Assembly (NCBI RefSeq): GCF_011762185.1
Contig: NZ_JAASQJ010000001.1
Location: 372,001-436,000 of the forward strand
Source of the DNA: Dyadobacter arcticus
GTDB lineage: Bacteria; Bacteroidota; Bacteroidia; Cytophagales; Spirosomataceae
Length of the DNA: 64,000 nt
Direction: 5' to 3'
The notes under the pieces are model-generated. The model did not search any database and was not told the origin of the DNA. It saw nothing but the letters and a program-made list of their open reading frames with translations. Below are positions 42,101-50,115 of the stretch, piece by piece; the stretch's first letter is position 1, and each line of letters begins with the position of its first letter. A program made the translations under genes and the position numbers.

Positions 42101-42278
42101 TGGCTCTTTGGATAAAAATGCCTTGCAAACCGTCTTTGATACCCTTAAATCGCTCCGAAAAGAGAACAGGATTGTCGGGATCATTAGTCATGTTGAGGAT
42201 TTACAACAGGAAATCCAGACTTATTTACGCATAACGGAAACCGAGGAAGGCAGCCGTATCCTGGCTAGCTGGAAGTAA
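39183..42278 (+). CDS. sbcC: SbcC-like nuclease-complex ATPase
   Basis: A 1031-residue SMC-like ATPase of the Rad50/SbcC family, which with SbcD opens DNA hairpins and processes ends. Walker A is FGAVGSGKSSILEAI near residues 34-48, with SbcC-type start IPKYLKIKGLYSYQ. Long coiled coils flank a zinc hook, VPCPLCGAEHH near residue 515. The C-terminus has the ABC signature TLSGGQKFQAALSLALAL and Walker B FFFLDEGFGSLD. sbcD is absent beside it, although the two are usually adjacent. It follows a gap filled by an inverted repeat array able to form cruciform DNA, the kind of structure SbcCD cleaves, which may be coincidence. Cytoplasmic. Confidence 0.92.
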   Translation: MIPKYLKIKGLYSYQTEQEIDFDPLTDASLFGIFGAVGSGKSSILEAITFALYGDTERLNKSGDDRTYNMMNLRSDDLLIDFECVAGKNGDRYRFTVRGKRSSKNFKEVKTFDRRAYIWQDEQWVPLPENESAESIIGLGYDNFRRTIIIPQGRFQEFIELRDAERTRMMKELFQLEKYDLSRNVGSLSKQNDLALSHVDGQLLGLGEVTQEMIETEEKARESVRLQITTVSQELLVQTTLESHFLKLKQAFEKVHQLRSQLNVLEGQRSSMQIREQELRAFETCSAHFRSVLDQIRSLGSAVGRDQLAYQSNLVRITELAGLLEKQKGTLLQLKPQYEKREELLDTADELGKVMQILENNAARAKRKEALARGEQHLAEKERAIDLLKKQKLENEAENDLLKGKIADFQQLSLAKSWFTTLDNLSETRQSIKTEAETLQAEIAKLQQDLTRKAEELSRNFSINLASLSPELFQNAVQNFLIINDIDQKKLGKKILQINTRLALHRYAGELEDGVPCPLCGAEHHPAILHADHNVTDELTILEKQIAGLEQQEKAIRQAQTPVEKVFTQIENLERQKASIKQRFVEAKRRLEDHDKEFVWVQYSKGDREGFEKQFEETSKIQSDIKNGEAAVKILSAKIDSEMLEKTEKVEKPLQVLRDEILRLENTVLTLTNQLIKVRYQDFEGQQVSEISEKITSLKTKYKEIISLFEETEKQTDLLEKEKDMLSGSQATLKTALEANQKDLSELQIKLDEKLAAFGFDSESQVAEILAKNLQTDQERKVIDEFKFALETTGRELQNLLNENPEEQYDAEKHQVVINAKESLSQNLQILQKEEGGLDKLLKKMAEDLAKKALLLKEKGLLQLRKEHLDDLTKLFRSSGFVDYASSIYLQNLIQAANHRFHQMTHQQLHLELGESNSFWVRDLLNGGHMRLLKTLSGGQKFQAALSLALALADHIHVRNESRHNFFFLDEGFGSLDKNALQTVFDTLKSLRKENRIVGIISHVEDLQQEIQTYLRITETEEGSRILASWK

Positions 42279-42289
42279 AATCAAAGATG

Positions 42290-42297
42290 TATATTTG
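42290..42297 (+). promoter_or_regulatory. -7 promoter box for the membrane protein gene
   Basis: TATATTTG matches TAnnTTTG exactly and ends 23 nt before the ATG at 42321. No -33 TTTG in place. Confidence 0.4.
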
Positions 42298-42320
42298 AAG
42301 CGCTTTGCCTCTTAACGTTT

Positions 42321-43520
42321 ATGATTTTAGAGAATTTTTACAAAACACTCATCAACTGGATTGAATCAAAGTTAACAGGGCAAAACTGGTTATGGAAACT
42401 GACCCTGTTTTCGCTGGCGCTTTCGCTGTTTTTGGCCTTCCCACCTTACACACTTCTTCTTGATCATCTCCGGGAAAACGGGGTCAAACTTGATGCCTGG
42501 GTTTTTATCCAAAACCAAGGCCAGGACTTCCTGCATCCAAAAGACATGGACTACGACGTGAGGAGGGAAAACATGATTTTCCGGTGGACGCTGCCACTAT
42601 TGTCACTTCTTACCCATCACAATATCGTGCTGATCCTGGCCTTGCAGGCGATTTTAGGGATATTATTTCTTAAAAAAATAGGAGCATACATTTATAATAT
42701 CTCAAAGGATAAGGTGACCACCGCGCTTTTTGTAATTGCATTGGCTAACACCTTTGTTTGCGTTTGGACATTTGCGGACGTCCACGGTTATGGAGATGGT
42801 TTTGCGTATTTCTTCTTACTTTTTGCATTGCTAAACAGAAATCCAATTGCGATTTTTCTGTCGTTGCAAGTCGCTTTTTTTACAGACGAAAGAGCGGTTG
42901 TAGCGGGAGGTTATCTACTGCTTTGGTGGATGGTAACCAAGGCTTACGAGAAAAATGACTTCAGTTTTTCTTTCCTTTTCAAAACGGTTTTTGCGAGGGA
43001 AAGTCTGACCGTTATAGTTGCCTGGCTGGTTTATTTCAGCATCAGGTTTTACGTCCAGACTCAATATTTTCCACATCACAGCTATTCTACGATTGGAACA
43101 CCCGTACTATTTGCCAATGCGCACCGGAACGGACTGGGAAGCAGCGTCTGGGGTGCATTTGAAGGAACTTGGTTGTTGATGATAGCAGCAGCATTAATCC
43201 TTATTTTATCAAAGCATTACTGGCTTTTCATTGCATTGGTGGTCGGTTTCTGCATATTGTTAGCGACGGGCATCTACGTTCATGACATTGACAGAGCATT
43301 GGCATATGGCTTTCCCTTCCTATTAATTGCTGGCTACATTTTAATTAAAACCGCGTCTTACAGGTCGGTTAAATTGGTCCTTTTCTTTACGATGGTCATT
43401 TGTGTCAGTCATCCGCAAGTCTTCTACATGGGCTACAATAAAATACTATGGCTTGAACCACTGCCGGTTAAAGCCATGATGTATCTGGACAATCTGCTTC
43501 ACTGGAATTATTTCAGCTAG
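42321..43520 (+). CDS. Polytopic membrane protein of unknown function
   Basis: A 399-residue protein with roughly nine hydrophobic segments by eye, beginning after WLWKLTLFSLALSLFLAF. Between segments are short aqueous loops; FADVHGYGDGFAYFFLLFALLN and RERAVV-like FTDERAVVAGGYLLLWW hold charged residues in or near the membrane. I do not recognise the family; the topology is reminiscent of GT-C fold or GtrC-like glycan-modifying proteins, which often partner with a GtrB-like GT2 such as that at 45248, but nothing more specific supports it. It has a -7 box upstream and is followed by a 250-nt gap containing another -7 box and a TTACGTAA palindrome. Confidence 0.6.
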   Translation: MILENFYKTLINWIESKLTGQNWLWKLTLFSLALSLFLAFPPYTLLLDHLRENGVKLDAWVFIQNQGQDFLHPKDMDYDVRRENMIFRWTLPLLSLLTHHNIVLILALQAILGILFLKKIGAYIYNISKDKVTTALFVIALANTFVCVWTFADVHGYGDGFAYFFLLFALLNRNPIAIFLSLQVAFFTDERAVVAGGYLLLWWMVTKAYEKNDFSFSFLFKTVFARESLTVIVAWLVYFSIRFYVQTQYFPHHSYSTIGTPVLFANAHRNGLGSSVWGAFEGTWLLMIAAALILILSKHYWLFIALVVGFCILLATGIYVHDIDRALAYGFPFLLIAGYILIKTASYRSVKLVLFFTMVICVSHPQVFYMGYNKILWLEPLPVKAMMYLDNLLHWNYFS

Positions 43521-43666
43521 GATGGTGACATTTCCAACATTTTCATAACAAAATGAATATTGGCTTCTAGAGAGATGTTAAGATTTAAAAAAATAATTTA
43601 CGTAAAGCGTTGATTATAAAATAATTAATAACAGCCTTAGAATAAATCAGTTTTTTATGTAAAGGG

Positions 43667-43674
43667 TAATTTTG
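43667..43674 (+). promoter_or_regulatory. -7 promoter box for the fdtA-like operon
   Basis: TAATTTTG matches TAnnTTTG, in the 250-nt gap before 43771. The palindrome TTTACGTAAA lies upstream at 43597-43606 and could bind a regulator. The leader would be about 90 nt long. Confidence 0.4.
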
Positions 43675-43770
43675 TATTTTCAAGGGAAAATGTCAGTAGT
43701 TGACGTTCTTGCTTAATAAAATTATCGCACATTAGGAGCACTATAATTACCCTAACATAAGATTTCTGGT

Positions 43771-44157
43771 ATGCCACAATTAGTTGAATTAGATACTTTT
43801 AACACGGATTCTGGAAACTTGACGGTGTTCGAGAAAATTATTCCGGGGACAATAAAGCGTGTTTTTTACATATATGGGGCCGGAGAAACGCAACGTGGAG
43901 GCCACAGGCACCATAAGACCTGGAATGCATTAATCTGTATTCATGGAAATTGCCGGATTTATTCCAATGACGGGACCAAAGAAGAATATTTTACACTTGA
44001 TAATCCGGTATCCTGCCTGATTCTTGAACCCAAGGATTGGCATATTATGGACTCATTTTCGGAGGATGCAATATTGCTGGTATTGAGTAACGAATACTAC
44101 GATAAGGCAGATTACATTGATGAGCCCTACGCGATGAAGCAGATTTTATCTCAATGA
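43771..44157 (+). CDS. FdtA/WxcM-like sugar 3,4-ketoisomerase
   Basis: A 128-residue cupin matching FdtA/QdtA-type dTDP-4-oxo-6-deoxy-glucose isomerases (also WxcM C-terminal domain). The key histidines lie in [18 protein letters not shown], and the strand pattern [16 protein letters not shown] and [11 protein letters not shown] is the family's jelly roll. It would move the keto group from C4 to C3, preparing for 3-amination. The next gene, overlapping by 4 nt, encodes the matching aminotransferase. FdtA, giving the Fuc3N series, and QdtA, giving Qui3N, differ only subtly, so the product cannot be named. Upstream rmlA/rmlB are not in the window. Confidence 0.88.
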   Translation: MPQLVELDTFNTDSGNLTVFEKIIPGTIKRVFYIYGAGETQRGGHRHHKTWNALICIHGNCRIYSNDGTKEEYFTLDNPVSCLILEPKDWHIMDSFSEDAILLVLSNEYYDKADYIDEPYAMKQILSQ

Positions 44158-45251
44158 TCCCTTTTCTGGATTTAAATCAGGTCAACGCACCGTACCTCAA
44201 GGCTATTGAAGAGGCATCAGTCCGCGTTATCAAATCCGGCTGGTACATTCTCGGAAATGAATTAAAATCTTTCGAAAAATCTTTTGCCGAATACTGCAAT
44301 TCGACTCATTGCATTGGAGTTGCCAATGGTCTGGACGCCATAACACTTATTTTAAAAGCAATGGACTTTCCCGCGGGCAGCCAGGTGATTGTCCCTGCCA
44401 ATACCTACATTGCTTCCGTCCTTCCTGTCTCTTTTCTTCACCTGAAACCCGTTTTCATTGAGCCAGACATTCGCACCATGTTGCTGGATACCAGCCAGAT
44501 AGAAAGCAAAATCACACCGCTGACCAAAGCTATCATCACTGTGGATCTGTATGGGAGAAGTTGTGAAATGGATGAGATCCTGGAAATTGCTGAACGCTAT
44601 CATCTCAGGGTGATTACGGATGCCGCGCAATCGCACGGGGCAACCTATAAAGGTAAAAAGGCAGGCAGCCTTGCCCATGCAACTGCATTTAGTTTTTATC
44701 CGACCAAAAACCTGGGCGCTTTGGGTGACGCCGGTGCAGTTACTACTTCTGATGCTGAACTGTCAGAGAAAATAAGAAATTTAAGAAATTACGGTTCGGT
44801 AATCCGGTATCAAAATGACTATCAGGGTGTAAATAGCCGCTTAGATGAGATTCAGGCGGCGATTCTTCAGGTCAAATTGCCTTATCTGGATGCTGAAAAT
44901 CAGCGTAGACGGGAAATTGCAAGACGATATCTGCGGGAGATAAAAGTCAAAGATCTTACATTGCCGCCAGCGGATCGCGTGAATGAAGACGCCTGGCATT
45001 TGTTTGTAGTTCGTCACCCCGAACGTTCCGCATTGATCAGATTTCTGGATTCAATGGGCATTCAGACCAATATTCATTATCCATTACCGATTCATTTGCA
45101 AAAAGCTTATCAGGAATTCCGACATTTGAGTTTGCCGCTCACCGAGCAAATTCACGAGCAGGTTGTCAGCCTTCCTCTAAATCCAGTTCTGACTGATGAG
45201 GAAGTTGCGTATATTATCCAAACGGTAAATCAATTTGATCATCAGACATGA
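44154..45251 (+). CDS. DegT/DnrJ/EryC1 sugar aminotransferase, FdtB/QdtB-like
   Basis: A 365-residue PLP enzyme of the sugar 3- or 4-aminotransferase family. [17 protein letters not shown] is the usual start, [20 protein letters not shown] the substrate segment, [11 protein letters not shown] holds the PLP-ring Asp, and [13 protein letters not shown] carries the PLP lysine. Together with the ketoisomerase it should give a dTDP-3-amino-3,6-dideoxyhexose. Genes overlap by 4 nt on both sides (ATGA), so the four-gene set 43771-46935 is a tightly coupled operon. No acetyltransferase or GNAT follows, so the amine may stay free or be acylated by an enzyme elsewhere. Confidence 0.9.
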   Translation: MIPFLDLNQVNAPYLKAIEEASVRVIKSGWYILGNELKSFEKSFAEYCNSTHCIGVANGLDAITLILKAMDFPAGSQVIVPANTYIASVLPVSFLHLKPVFIEPDIRTMLLDTSQIESKITPLTKAIITVDLYGRSCEMDEILEIAERYHLRVITDAAQSHGATYKGKKAGSLAHATAFSFYPTKNLGALGDAGAVTTSDAELSEKIRNLRNYGSVIRYQNDYQGVNSRLDEIQAAILQVKLPYLDAENQRRREIARRYLREIKVKDLTLPPADRVNEDAWHLFVVRHPERSALIRFLDSMGIQTNIHYPLPIHLQKAYQEFRHLSLPLTEQIHEQVVSLPLNPVLTDEEVAYIIQTVNQFDHQT

Positions 45252-46168
45252 AGTTGTCAGTCGTAATTCCGGTTTATAATAGTGAAAAAACGATAAGGCC
45301 TCTGGTTGAAAGACTTCGGAATACATTGGCAGAAATCACGTTTGAAATTGTGTTGGTCAATGATGGAAGCCGTGATGGTTCCGAAAAGATGGGGAGGCAA
45401 TTAGCAGAGGCTTACCCCAATGTTCGTTTTATTTCCCTGAGGCGCAATTATGGCGAATTTAACGCCGTCATGTGCGGGCTCAATTGGGCTGACGGCGACT
45501 ATTGCGTGATGATCGATGATGATTTTCAAAACCCTCCGGAGGAAATACTCAAATTAATCCAAGAAGCCGAAAGTGGTGATTTCGATGTGGTTTATACCTA
45601 CTACGCTAAAAAGCAGCATTCAGTAGGGAGGAACCTCGGAAGCCAATTCGTTAATTGGCTGACCAGCTATTTGTTGAACAAACCAAAAGATCTTTATTTA
45701 TCAAGTTTCAAACTGATCCGCAAAGAGGTTGTCCAGGAAATCATCAAATACCAGGGCCCTTACCCCTATATCGACGGACTGATTTTCAGGATGACACGAA
45801 ATATCGGCACCGTTCAGGTCACGCATTTAAAGCGCGAAGAGGGTATCTCTAATTATACCTGGCAAAAACTGATCTCGCTATTCCTTAATATATTGTTCTG
45901 TTATTCTTCCTTACCGATCCGCCTTTTTATGCCTATTGGCCTTGGTTTGTTCGGGCTGGGATTTTGCCTTTTGTTTTTTCTTACCGTTCAATGGTTTATG
46001 GGTCCCGACCCGAAGGGCTGGCAGGTAGTGACAGCCACATTTATCTTCATTGGTGGGATACAATGTACTTTACTGAGTGTTTTGGGTGAATATATCGGGA
46101 AAAGTTTCATGGCACAAAGTGGCCAGCCACAGTATGTAATCAAATATAACAGCGAAGAAGCCACATGA
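45248..46168 (+). CDS. GT2 polyprenyl-phosphate glycosyltransferase, GtrB/ArnC/DPM1-like
   Basis: A 306-residue family 2 glycosyltransferase. The catalytic half starts [19 protein letters not shown], has the metal-binding run [13 protein letters not shown] and [15 protein letters not shown]. Two C-terminal transmembrane helices lie at about residues 225-290, followed by the GtrB-like tail [17 protein letters not shown]. Members load a sugar onto undecaprenyl phosphate for later use outside the membrane. With the two preceding genes it likely loads the amino-deoxysugar or a related sugar. ATGA overlaps join it to its neighbours. Confidence 0.9.
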   Translation: MKLSVVIPVYNSEKTIRPLVERLRNTLAEITFEIVLVNDGSRDGSEKMGRQLAEAYPNVRFISLRRNYGEFNAVMCGLNWADGDYCVMIDDDFQNPPEEILKLIQEAESGDFDVVYTYYAKKQHSVGRNLGSQFVNWLTSYLLNKPKDLYLSSFKLIRKEVVQEIIKYQGPYPYIDGLIFRMTRNIGTVQVTHLKREEGISNYTWQKLISLFLNILFCYSSLPIRLFMPIGLGLFGLGFCLLFFLTVQWFMGPDPKGWQVVTATFIFIGGIQCTLLSVLGEYIGKSFMAQSGQPQYVIKYNSEEAT

Positions 46169-46935
46169 TCGATAACCGGTTGGAATACCAGCGCATGTAC
46201 GAGGTAGAGCGGAAGTTGTGGTGGTATCAGGTGCTGCATGAAAAAGTTTTAAACCAGATCCGTAAACACTTTTCTAATTCTGGATCTGAATTAAGCATTT
46301 TGGACGCAGCCTGTGGCACCGGCGGGTTACTGACATTCCTGAAGGAAAATGGTTACTGTAATCTTTCAGGTTTTGATTATTCCCAATACGCCATCGAATT
46401 TTCAAACGAGCGTAACTTATCCGTAAGCTTCGGAGATCTTCGAAAAGTTGAAGAATTCAAATCAGCTCAAACGTTTGACGTGATATGTTGCAATGATGCA
46501 TTATATTTTTTAACCGATCAGGAAATTATAGATGCATTACTCGCTTTTAAAGATCGCCTGAATAAAAACGGGCTACTGATTATCAATATCCATTCATTTG
46601 AGGCCTTTTCAGGAACCCATGATCTGGCGGTAGGCAGTCAGAGAAGATTTGAGCTGAAACAATTTATCAATTTTAGCCACGTCGCCGGCTTGAAGATCCA
46701 TTACAATACTTACTGGCCTTTCGCGCTTTCGCTGCCAATACTGGCCGTGAGGCAATGGCAAAAATTCCAGATCGGTCGGAAAAAGATCAATGTTGAACAC
46801 GTGGATTCTGATGTGAAATATCCGGGAGACGCCATCAATGGCCTGCTCAAAGGCATCGTAAAAGCTGAATCGGCCTTGCTTCGCAGCGCACCTTTTGGCA
46901 GTTCCCTGTTTATGACACTCAAAGCAACTGACTAA
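46165..46935 (+). CDS. SAM-dependent methyltransferase
   Basis: A 256-residue class I methyltransferase. Motif I is LDAACGTGGLLTFLKENG with SAM-binding acid FDYS in the next strand, motif II near FDVICCNDALYFL, and motif III near LNKNGLLIINIHSFE. The C-terminal half is variable. As last gene of the amino-deoxysugar operon (ATGA overlap with GT2) it probably methylates the sugar or the glycan end, as seen in surface-glycan clusters. It is 5 nt from the stop of the convergent PIG-L gene. Confidence 0.85.
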   Translation: MIDNRLEYQRMYEVERKLWWYQVLHEKVLNQIRKHFSNSGSELSILDAACGTGGLLTFLKENGYCNLSGFDYSQYAIEFSNERNLSVSFGDLRKVEEFKSAQTFDVICCNDALYFLTDQEIIDALLAFKDRLNKNGLLIINIHSFEAFSGTHDLAVGSQRRFELKQFINFSHVAGLKIHYNTYWPFALSLPILAVRQWQKFQIGRKKINVEHVDSDVKYPGDAINGLLKGIVKAESALLRSAPFGSSLFMTLKATD

Positions 46936-46940
46936 CCAGG

Positions 46941-47819
46941 TTACTTCTTTGAAAATCCCGAGTTGTTGATCGTTTCAAAAAGCGCTTTTGCTTTTCCAAT
47001 CCCAGCCTCACCATTGACTGAGAAATATAAGAATGTTTCCAGCTCTCCGCGATGCATTGCCTGGTTCATATCGCCGCTTTGTGATTTATGCGCAGCTTTT
47101 ACCCAATCCGCTACAATCATGTAGCTATGCTTTTTATCTTCCCCAAAACTATACGAACGATCAAAATCAAGCGCAGGAACTGATTCACTTACGTTGGTTT
47201 CAGGATAGCCCGGCAAACCTGTGAATTTAATGGTACTGTCCTTATTGCGCGATTGTCCTCCCAAAATGACGGGTTTATTTTGGCCCTTGTAACGTTGAAC
47301 AGCCCGTATTGCGCTGATTGAAGCGGTTTTGTGATGGGCGTGCTGGCCTTCGCTGGGAATCAGACAAATGATAAAATCGTAATTTCCCCGTGCTAGGATC
47401 TGATCCAGTCGTTTTTCCACAAACTTAATGTCCCAGTTTTTTCCTTCCAGATAGGGTTTTTCGTCGCGATTATAGTAATCATCTGTCTGATCCAAAAAGA
47501 AGAAATTTCCAATTCCCATGATCTCGCCTGAGGCCATGATTTCCTTCTTCCTAATCAGCGGCAAATGTTTGCGTCCTACCGTGGAATCGACCATATCCAT
47601 TCCATAAAAACTGGAAGCAACCAATCCATTGTAACCTCCGGAGCCATCGGTCATCAACGCCAGATCTGCCGAACCTTTCAGTTCATGCGTAATTTTGAAA
47701 ATAGTAACGGGAAACATTGTTTCATCGTCGGGATGTGCCGTAACGATCAGAATTCGTGGACTTTGAGCGACAACGAATGATGACAGTGATAAAAAAAGGA
47801 GCAGATAAATGTTTTTCAT
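46941..47819 (-). CDS. Exported PIG-L family N-deacetylase
   Basis: A 292-residue enzyme with signal peptide YLLLFLSLSSFVVAQ. The PIG-L zinc motif AHPDDE is at residues 28-33, its third ligand is the later His in GQHAHHKTASI, and DGSGGY and FFLDQTDDYY-type loops fit the fold. The start at 47819 gives the cleanest signal; ATGs at 47825, 47831 and 47849 are alternatives. Family members deacetylate N-acetylglucosamine-containing molecules; BshB, the bacillithiol deacetylase, is cytoplasmic, so this exported protein is not BshB. It more likely acts on envelope or imported glycans. It converges with the methyltransferase. Confidence 0.85.
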   Translation of the reverse strand: MKNIYLLLFLSLSSFVVAQSPRILIVTAHPDDETMFPVTIFKITHELKGSADLALMTDGSGGYNGLVASSFYGMDMVDSTVGRKHLPLIRKKEIMASGEIMGIGNFFFLDQTDDYYNRDEKPYLEGKNWDIKFVEKRLDQILARGNYDFIICLIPSEGQHAHHKTASISAIRAVQRYKGQNKPVILGGQSRNKDSTIKFTGLPGYPETNVSESVPALDFDRSYSFGEDKKHSYMIVADWVKAAHKSQSGDMNQAMHRGELETFLYFSVNGEAGIGKAKALFETINNSGFSKK

Positions 47820-47931
47820 GGACATTTTCATGGGGTGAGGTGTTATCAAATTGTCGATTTCTGCTTGGTAGTGGCAAGAATTTTCAAAACTGATTAGATT
47901 ACGTAATTTCTTTGAATAACAATAAAAAATT

Positions 47932-48726
47932 ATGGATTTACAACTAAATGATAAAACCGCTTTTATCAGCGGTTCAACACAAGGTATAGGTTATGCGATT
48001 GCTGAAAGCCTTTTGAGAGAAGGGGCCAGCGTGATTGTAAATGGCAGATCGGAAAGTAAAGTGGACGATGCTGTCGCCAAGCTCAAAGCGCTTCTTCCGG
48101 TTGGAAATGTTTCAGGATATGCAGCAGATTTTTCCAAGGTAGAAGAGGTGAATGCATTATTGTCAAACCTTTCAGAAATAGACATTTTGATCAATAATGC
48201 GGGAATTTTCGAGCCAAAGCCATTCACAGAGATCACGGACGAAGATTGGTTTAAGTTTTTTGAAGTGAATGTATTGAGCGGCGTACGCTTATCCCGTCAT
48301 TTCCTGCCAAAAATGCTGGCAAAAAATTGGGGCAGGATCATTTTCATATCCAGTGAATCGGCGGTCAATATCCCAGAGGAAATGATCCAATACGGAACTA
48401 CAAAAACAGCGCAGCTTTCGGTCAGCAGAGGATTGGCTGAACTGACAAAAGGTACCAATGTCACAGTAAACACGGTGATGCCTGGCCCGACAAAGTCAGA
48501 AGGAGCTGCGGAATTTGTAAAGCAATTCGCTGCCGAAAATAATATCACAACCGAGGAAGCGGAGAAGGACTTTTTCAAAACAGCGAGACCAACTTCCCTA
48601 CTTCAGCGCTTTTCATCCGTTGAAGAGATTGCAAACCTTGTTACTTACGTTGCCAGCCCACTTTCTTCGGCAACCAATGGATCTGCTTTGAAAGTAGATG
48701 GCGGCGTTGCCAAGTTCATCATCTAA
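47932..48726 (+). CDS. Short-chain dehydrogenase/reductase
   Basis: A 264-residue Rossmann enzyme. NAD(P)-binding motif GSTQGIGYAIAESLL at residues 12-26, with Arg at the end of the second strand (VNGRSESK), which favours NADPH. NNAG is in the fourth strand, and the catalytic triad is Ser (IFISSESAV), Tyr and Lys (QYGTTKTAQLSVSRG). PG motif (VMPGPTKSEG) and C-terminal GGVAKFII also fit. Substrate unknown. Gene stops 8 nt into the convergent symporter gene. The promoter region shared with the PIG-L gene holds the palindrome ATTACGTAAT at 47898-47907. Confidence 0.92.
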   Translation: MDLQLNDKTAFISGSTQGIGYAIAESLLREGASVIVNGRSESKVDDAVAKLKALLPVGNVSGYAADFSKVEEVNALLSNLSEIDILINNAGIFEPKPFTEITDEDWFKFFEVNVLSGVRLSRHFLPKMLAKNWGRIIFISSESAVNIPEEMIQYGTTKTAQLSVSRGLAELTKGTNVTVNTVMPGPTKSEGAAEFVKQFAAENNITTEEAEKDFFKTARPTSLLQRFSSVEEIANLVTYVASPLSSATNGSALKVDGGVAKFII

Positions 48727-50104
48727 TATTAATTTTTGGGAATAGTCTGGCCCAGATTATTCCCATAATCATTCCTCCCATACTTGCCAGCAGTCCATAG
48801 ATCAATGGCGGATAGGTTGTCTCAATCCATTGGCAGATCAACCAGGTGACCAGCCCCATTATCATCGACAGAATGCATCCCAATTCATTGGTTGCCTTCC
48901 AATAAATGCCTGCTGCCAGCGGTACAAAAAGCGATACTAAACTGAAAGCAGAAGATTCGGCCACGAGGTCGAAAATGCTTTCGCGCGTGACCGCTAACAC
49001 AATGCAAATGAGGGTAATGACGATGATTGAAAGCCGGATGATGCGCAAAAGTTGCTCATCGGTCAGGGCCGGATTAAAAAACTTGAAAATATTTTCACCC
49101 AAAACAGCGGAAGGTGCCATGATCGCGCTGCTGGTCGTACTGAGGATAGCCGAAACCAATGCGCCAAAGAAAAGAATCTGAAGAGGCAGGCTCATATGTT
49201 GTAAAATCATGTTCGGAATAATCATCTGCCCATCTTTCCGGACGTCGGGATACAGGTGATGGCCACAAAGCCCGATGAAAAGAGGGAGAAGGGCTACTGT
49301 CAGGTACATAAATGATGAAAGCAATGTTGATCTCACCGCAACATTTTCCGATTTTGATGACATAACTCTCTGGAATACATCTTGTTGCGGGATAGACCCT
49401 AACCCAATGGTAATCCACGAGGCGAAATATTCAACCGAACCTTTGAATGTGAATTCAGGATAAAAACGGAAAAATCCGTCGGGGGCTGCCTGAATAAGCG
49501 GCTGAAAACCACCTACTTTTTGGTAGAGAACCACCGAAACGATAATCAGGCCGACAATGATCATGATGGTCTGAAGAAAATCTGTAATCGATACGGACCA
49601 CATTCCGCCCCAGATCGTATAAACGATGACGACGAACGAACTGCCCAGAATGCAAGCAGTCAATGACCAGCCCATGATGACTTTCAGTACAATTCCCATC
49701 GCCAGCAATTGGGCGGCAATCCAGCTAAAATAGGATGGGATGATCAGGATCGCGGAAATTAATTCAGCCCTTCTTCCATATCTGATCCTGAAAAAATCAC
49801 AGAAGGTTATAATGTTCATTTTGTAAAACTTTCGGGCAAAGAATAACCCGATCAGCAACAGACAGAGCGCGGCTCCAAACGGATCCTCAATAACACCCAA
49901 TAACCCGTGCTCGACGAATTCGATAGGCGCACCCATGATGGTTTCAGAGCCAAACCAGGTTGCGAAAGTTGCCGATGCCGCTAGTACCAAAGGGAGTCGT
50001 CTTCCTGCCAATAAAAAATCCTGGGTGCTGGAAATTCTGCGCGAGGCCCAGAGCCCTATACCTAAATTGGCCAGGAAATAGGCGAAAATGGAGAATGCAA
50101 GCAT
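48719..50104 (-). CDS. Sodium:solute symporter, CHT-like branch
   Basis: A 461-residue secondary transporter of the SSS/SLC5 family, about 12-13 helices. ATFATWFGSETIMGAPIEFVE and YTIWGGMWSVSITDFLQ resemble the high-affinity choline transporter branch, and LFFARKFYKMNIITFCDFFR is the family's helix 3 loop. The start follows the SGNH gene stop by 11 nt, and no promoter lies between, so it probably belongs to the lipid-tailoring operon. A choline-like substrate is only a weak guess from branch resemblance; its link to the acyl transfer pathway is unknown. Confidence 0.85.
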   Translation of the reverse strand: MLAFSIFAYFLANLGIGLWASRRISSTQDFLLAGRRLPLVLAASATFATWFGSETIMGAPIEFVEHGLLGVIEDPFGAALCLLLIGLFFARKFYKMNIITFCDFFRIRYGRRAELISAILIIPSYFSWIAAQLLAMGIVLKVIMGWSLTACILGSSFVVIVYTIWGGMWSVSITDFLQTIMIIVGLIIVSVVLYQKVGGFQPLIQAAPDGFFRFYPEFTFKGSVEYFASWITIGLGSIPQQDVFQRVMSSKSENVAVRSTLLSSFMYLTVALLPLFIGLCGHHLYPDVRKDGQMIIPNMILQHMSLPLQILFFGALVSAILSTTSSAIMAPSAVLGENIFKFFNPALTDEQLLRIIRLSIIVITLICIVLAVTRESIFDLVAESSAFSLVSLFVPLAAGIYWKATNELGCILSMIMGLVTWLICQWIETTYPPLIYGLLASMGGMIMGIIWARLFPKINIR

Positions 50105-50115
50105 TTATGATGGGT

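Noticed and set aside
46941..47819. BshB bacillithiol deacetylase, given bshC in the window
   Set aside because: The PIG-L protein carries a signal peptide and is exported, whereas bacillithiol synthesis is cytoplasmic.
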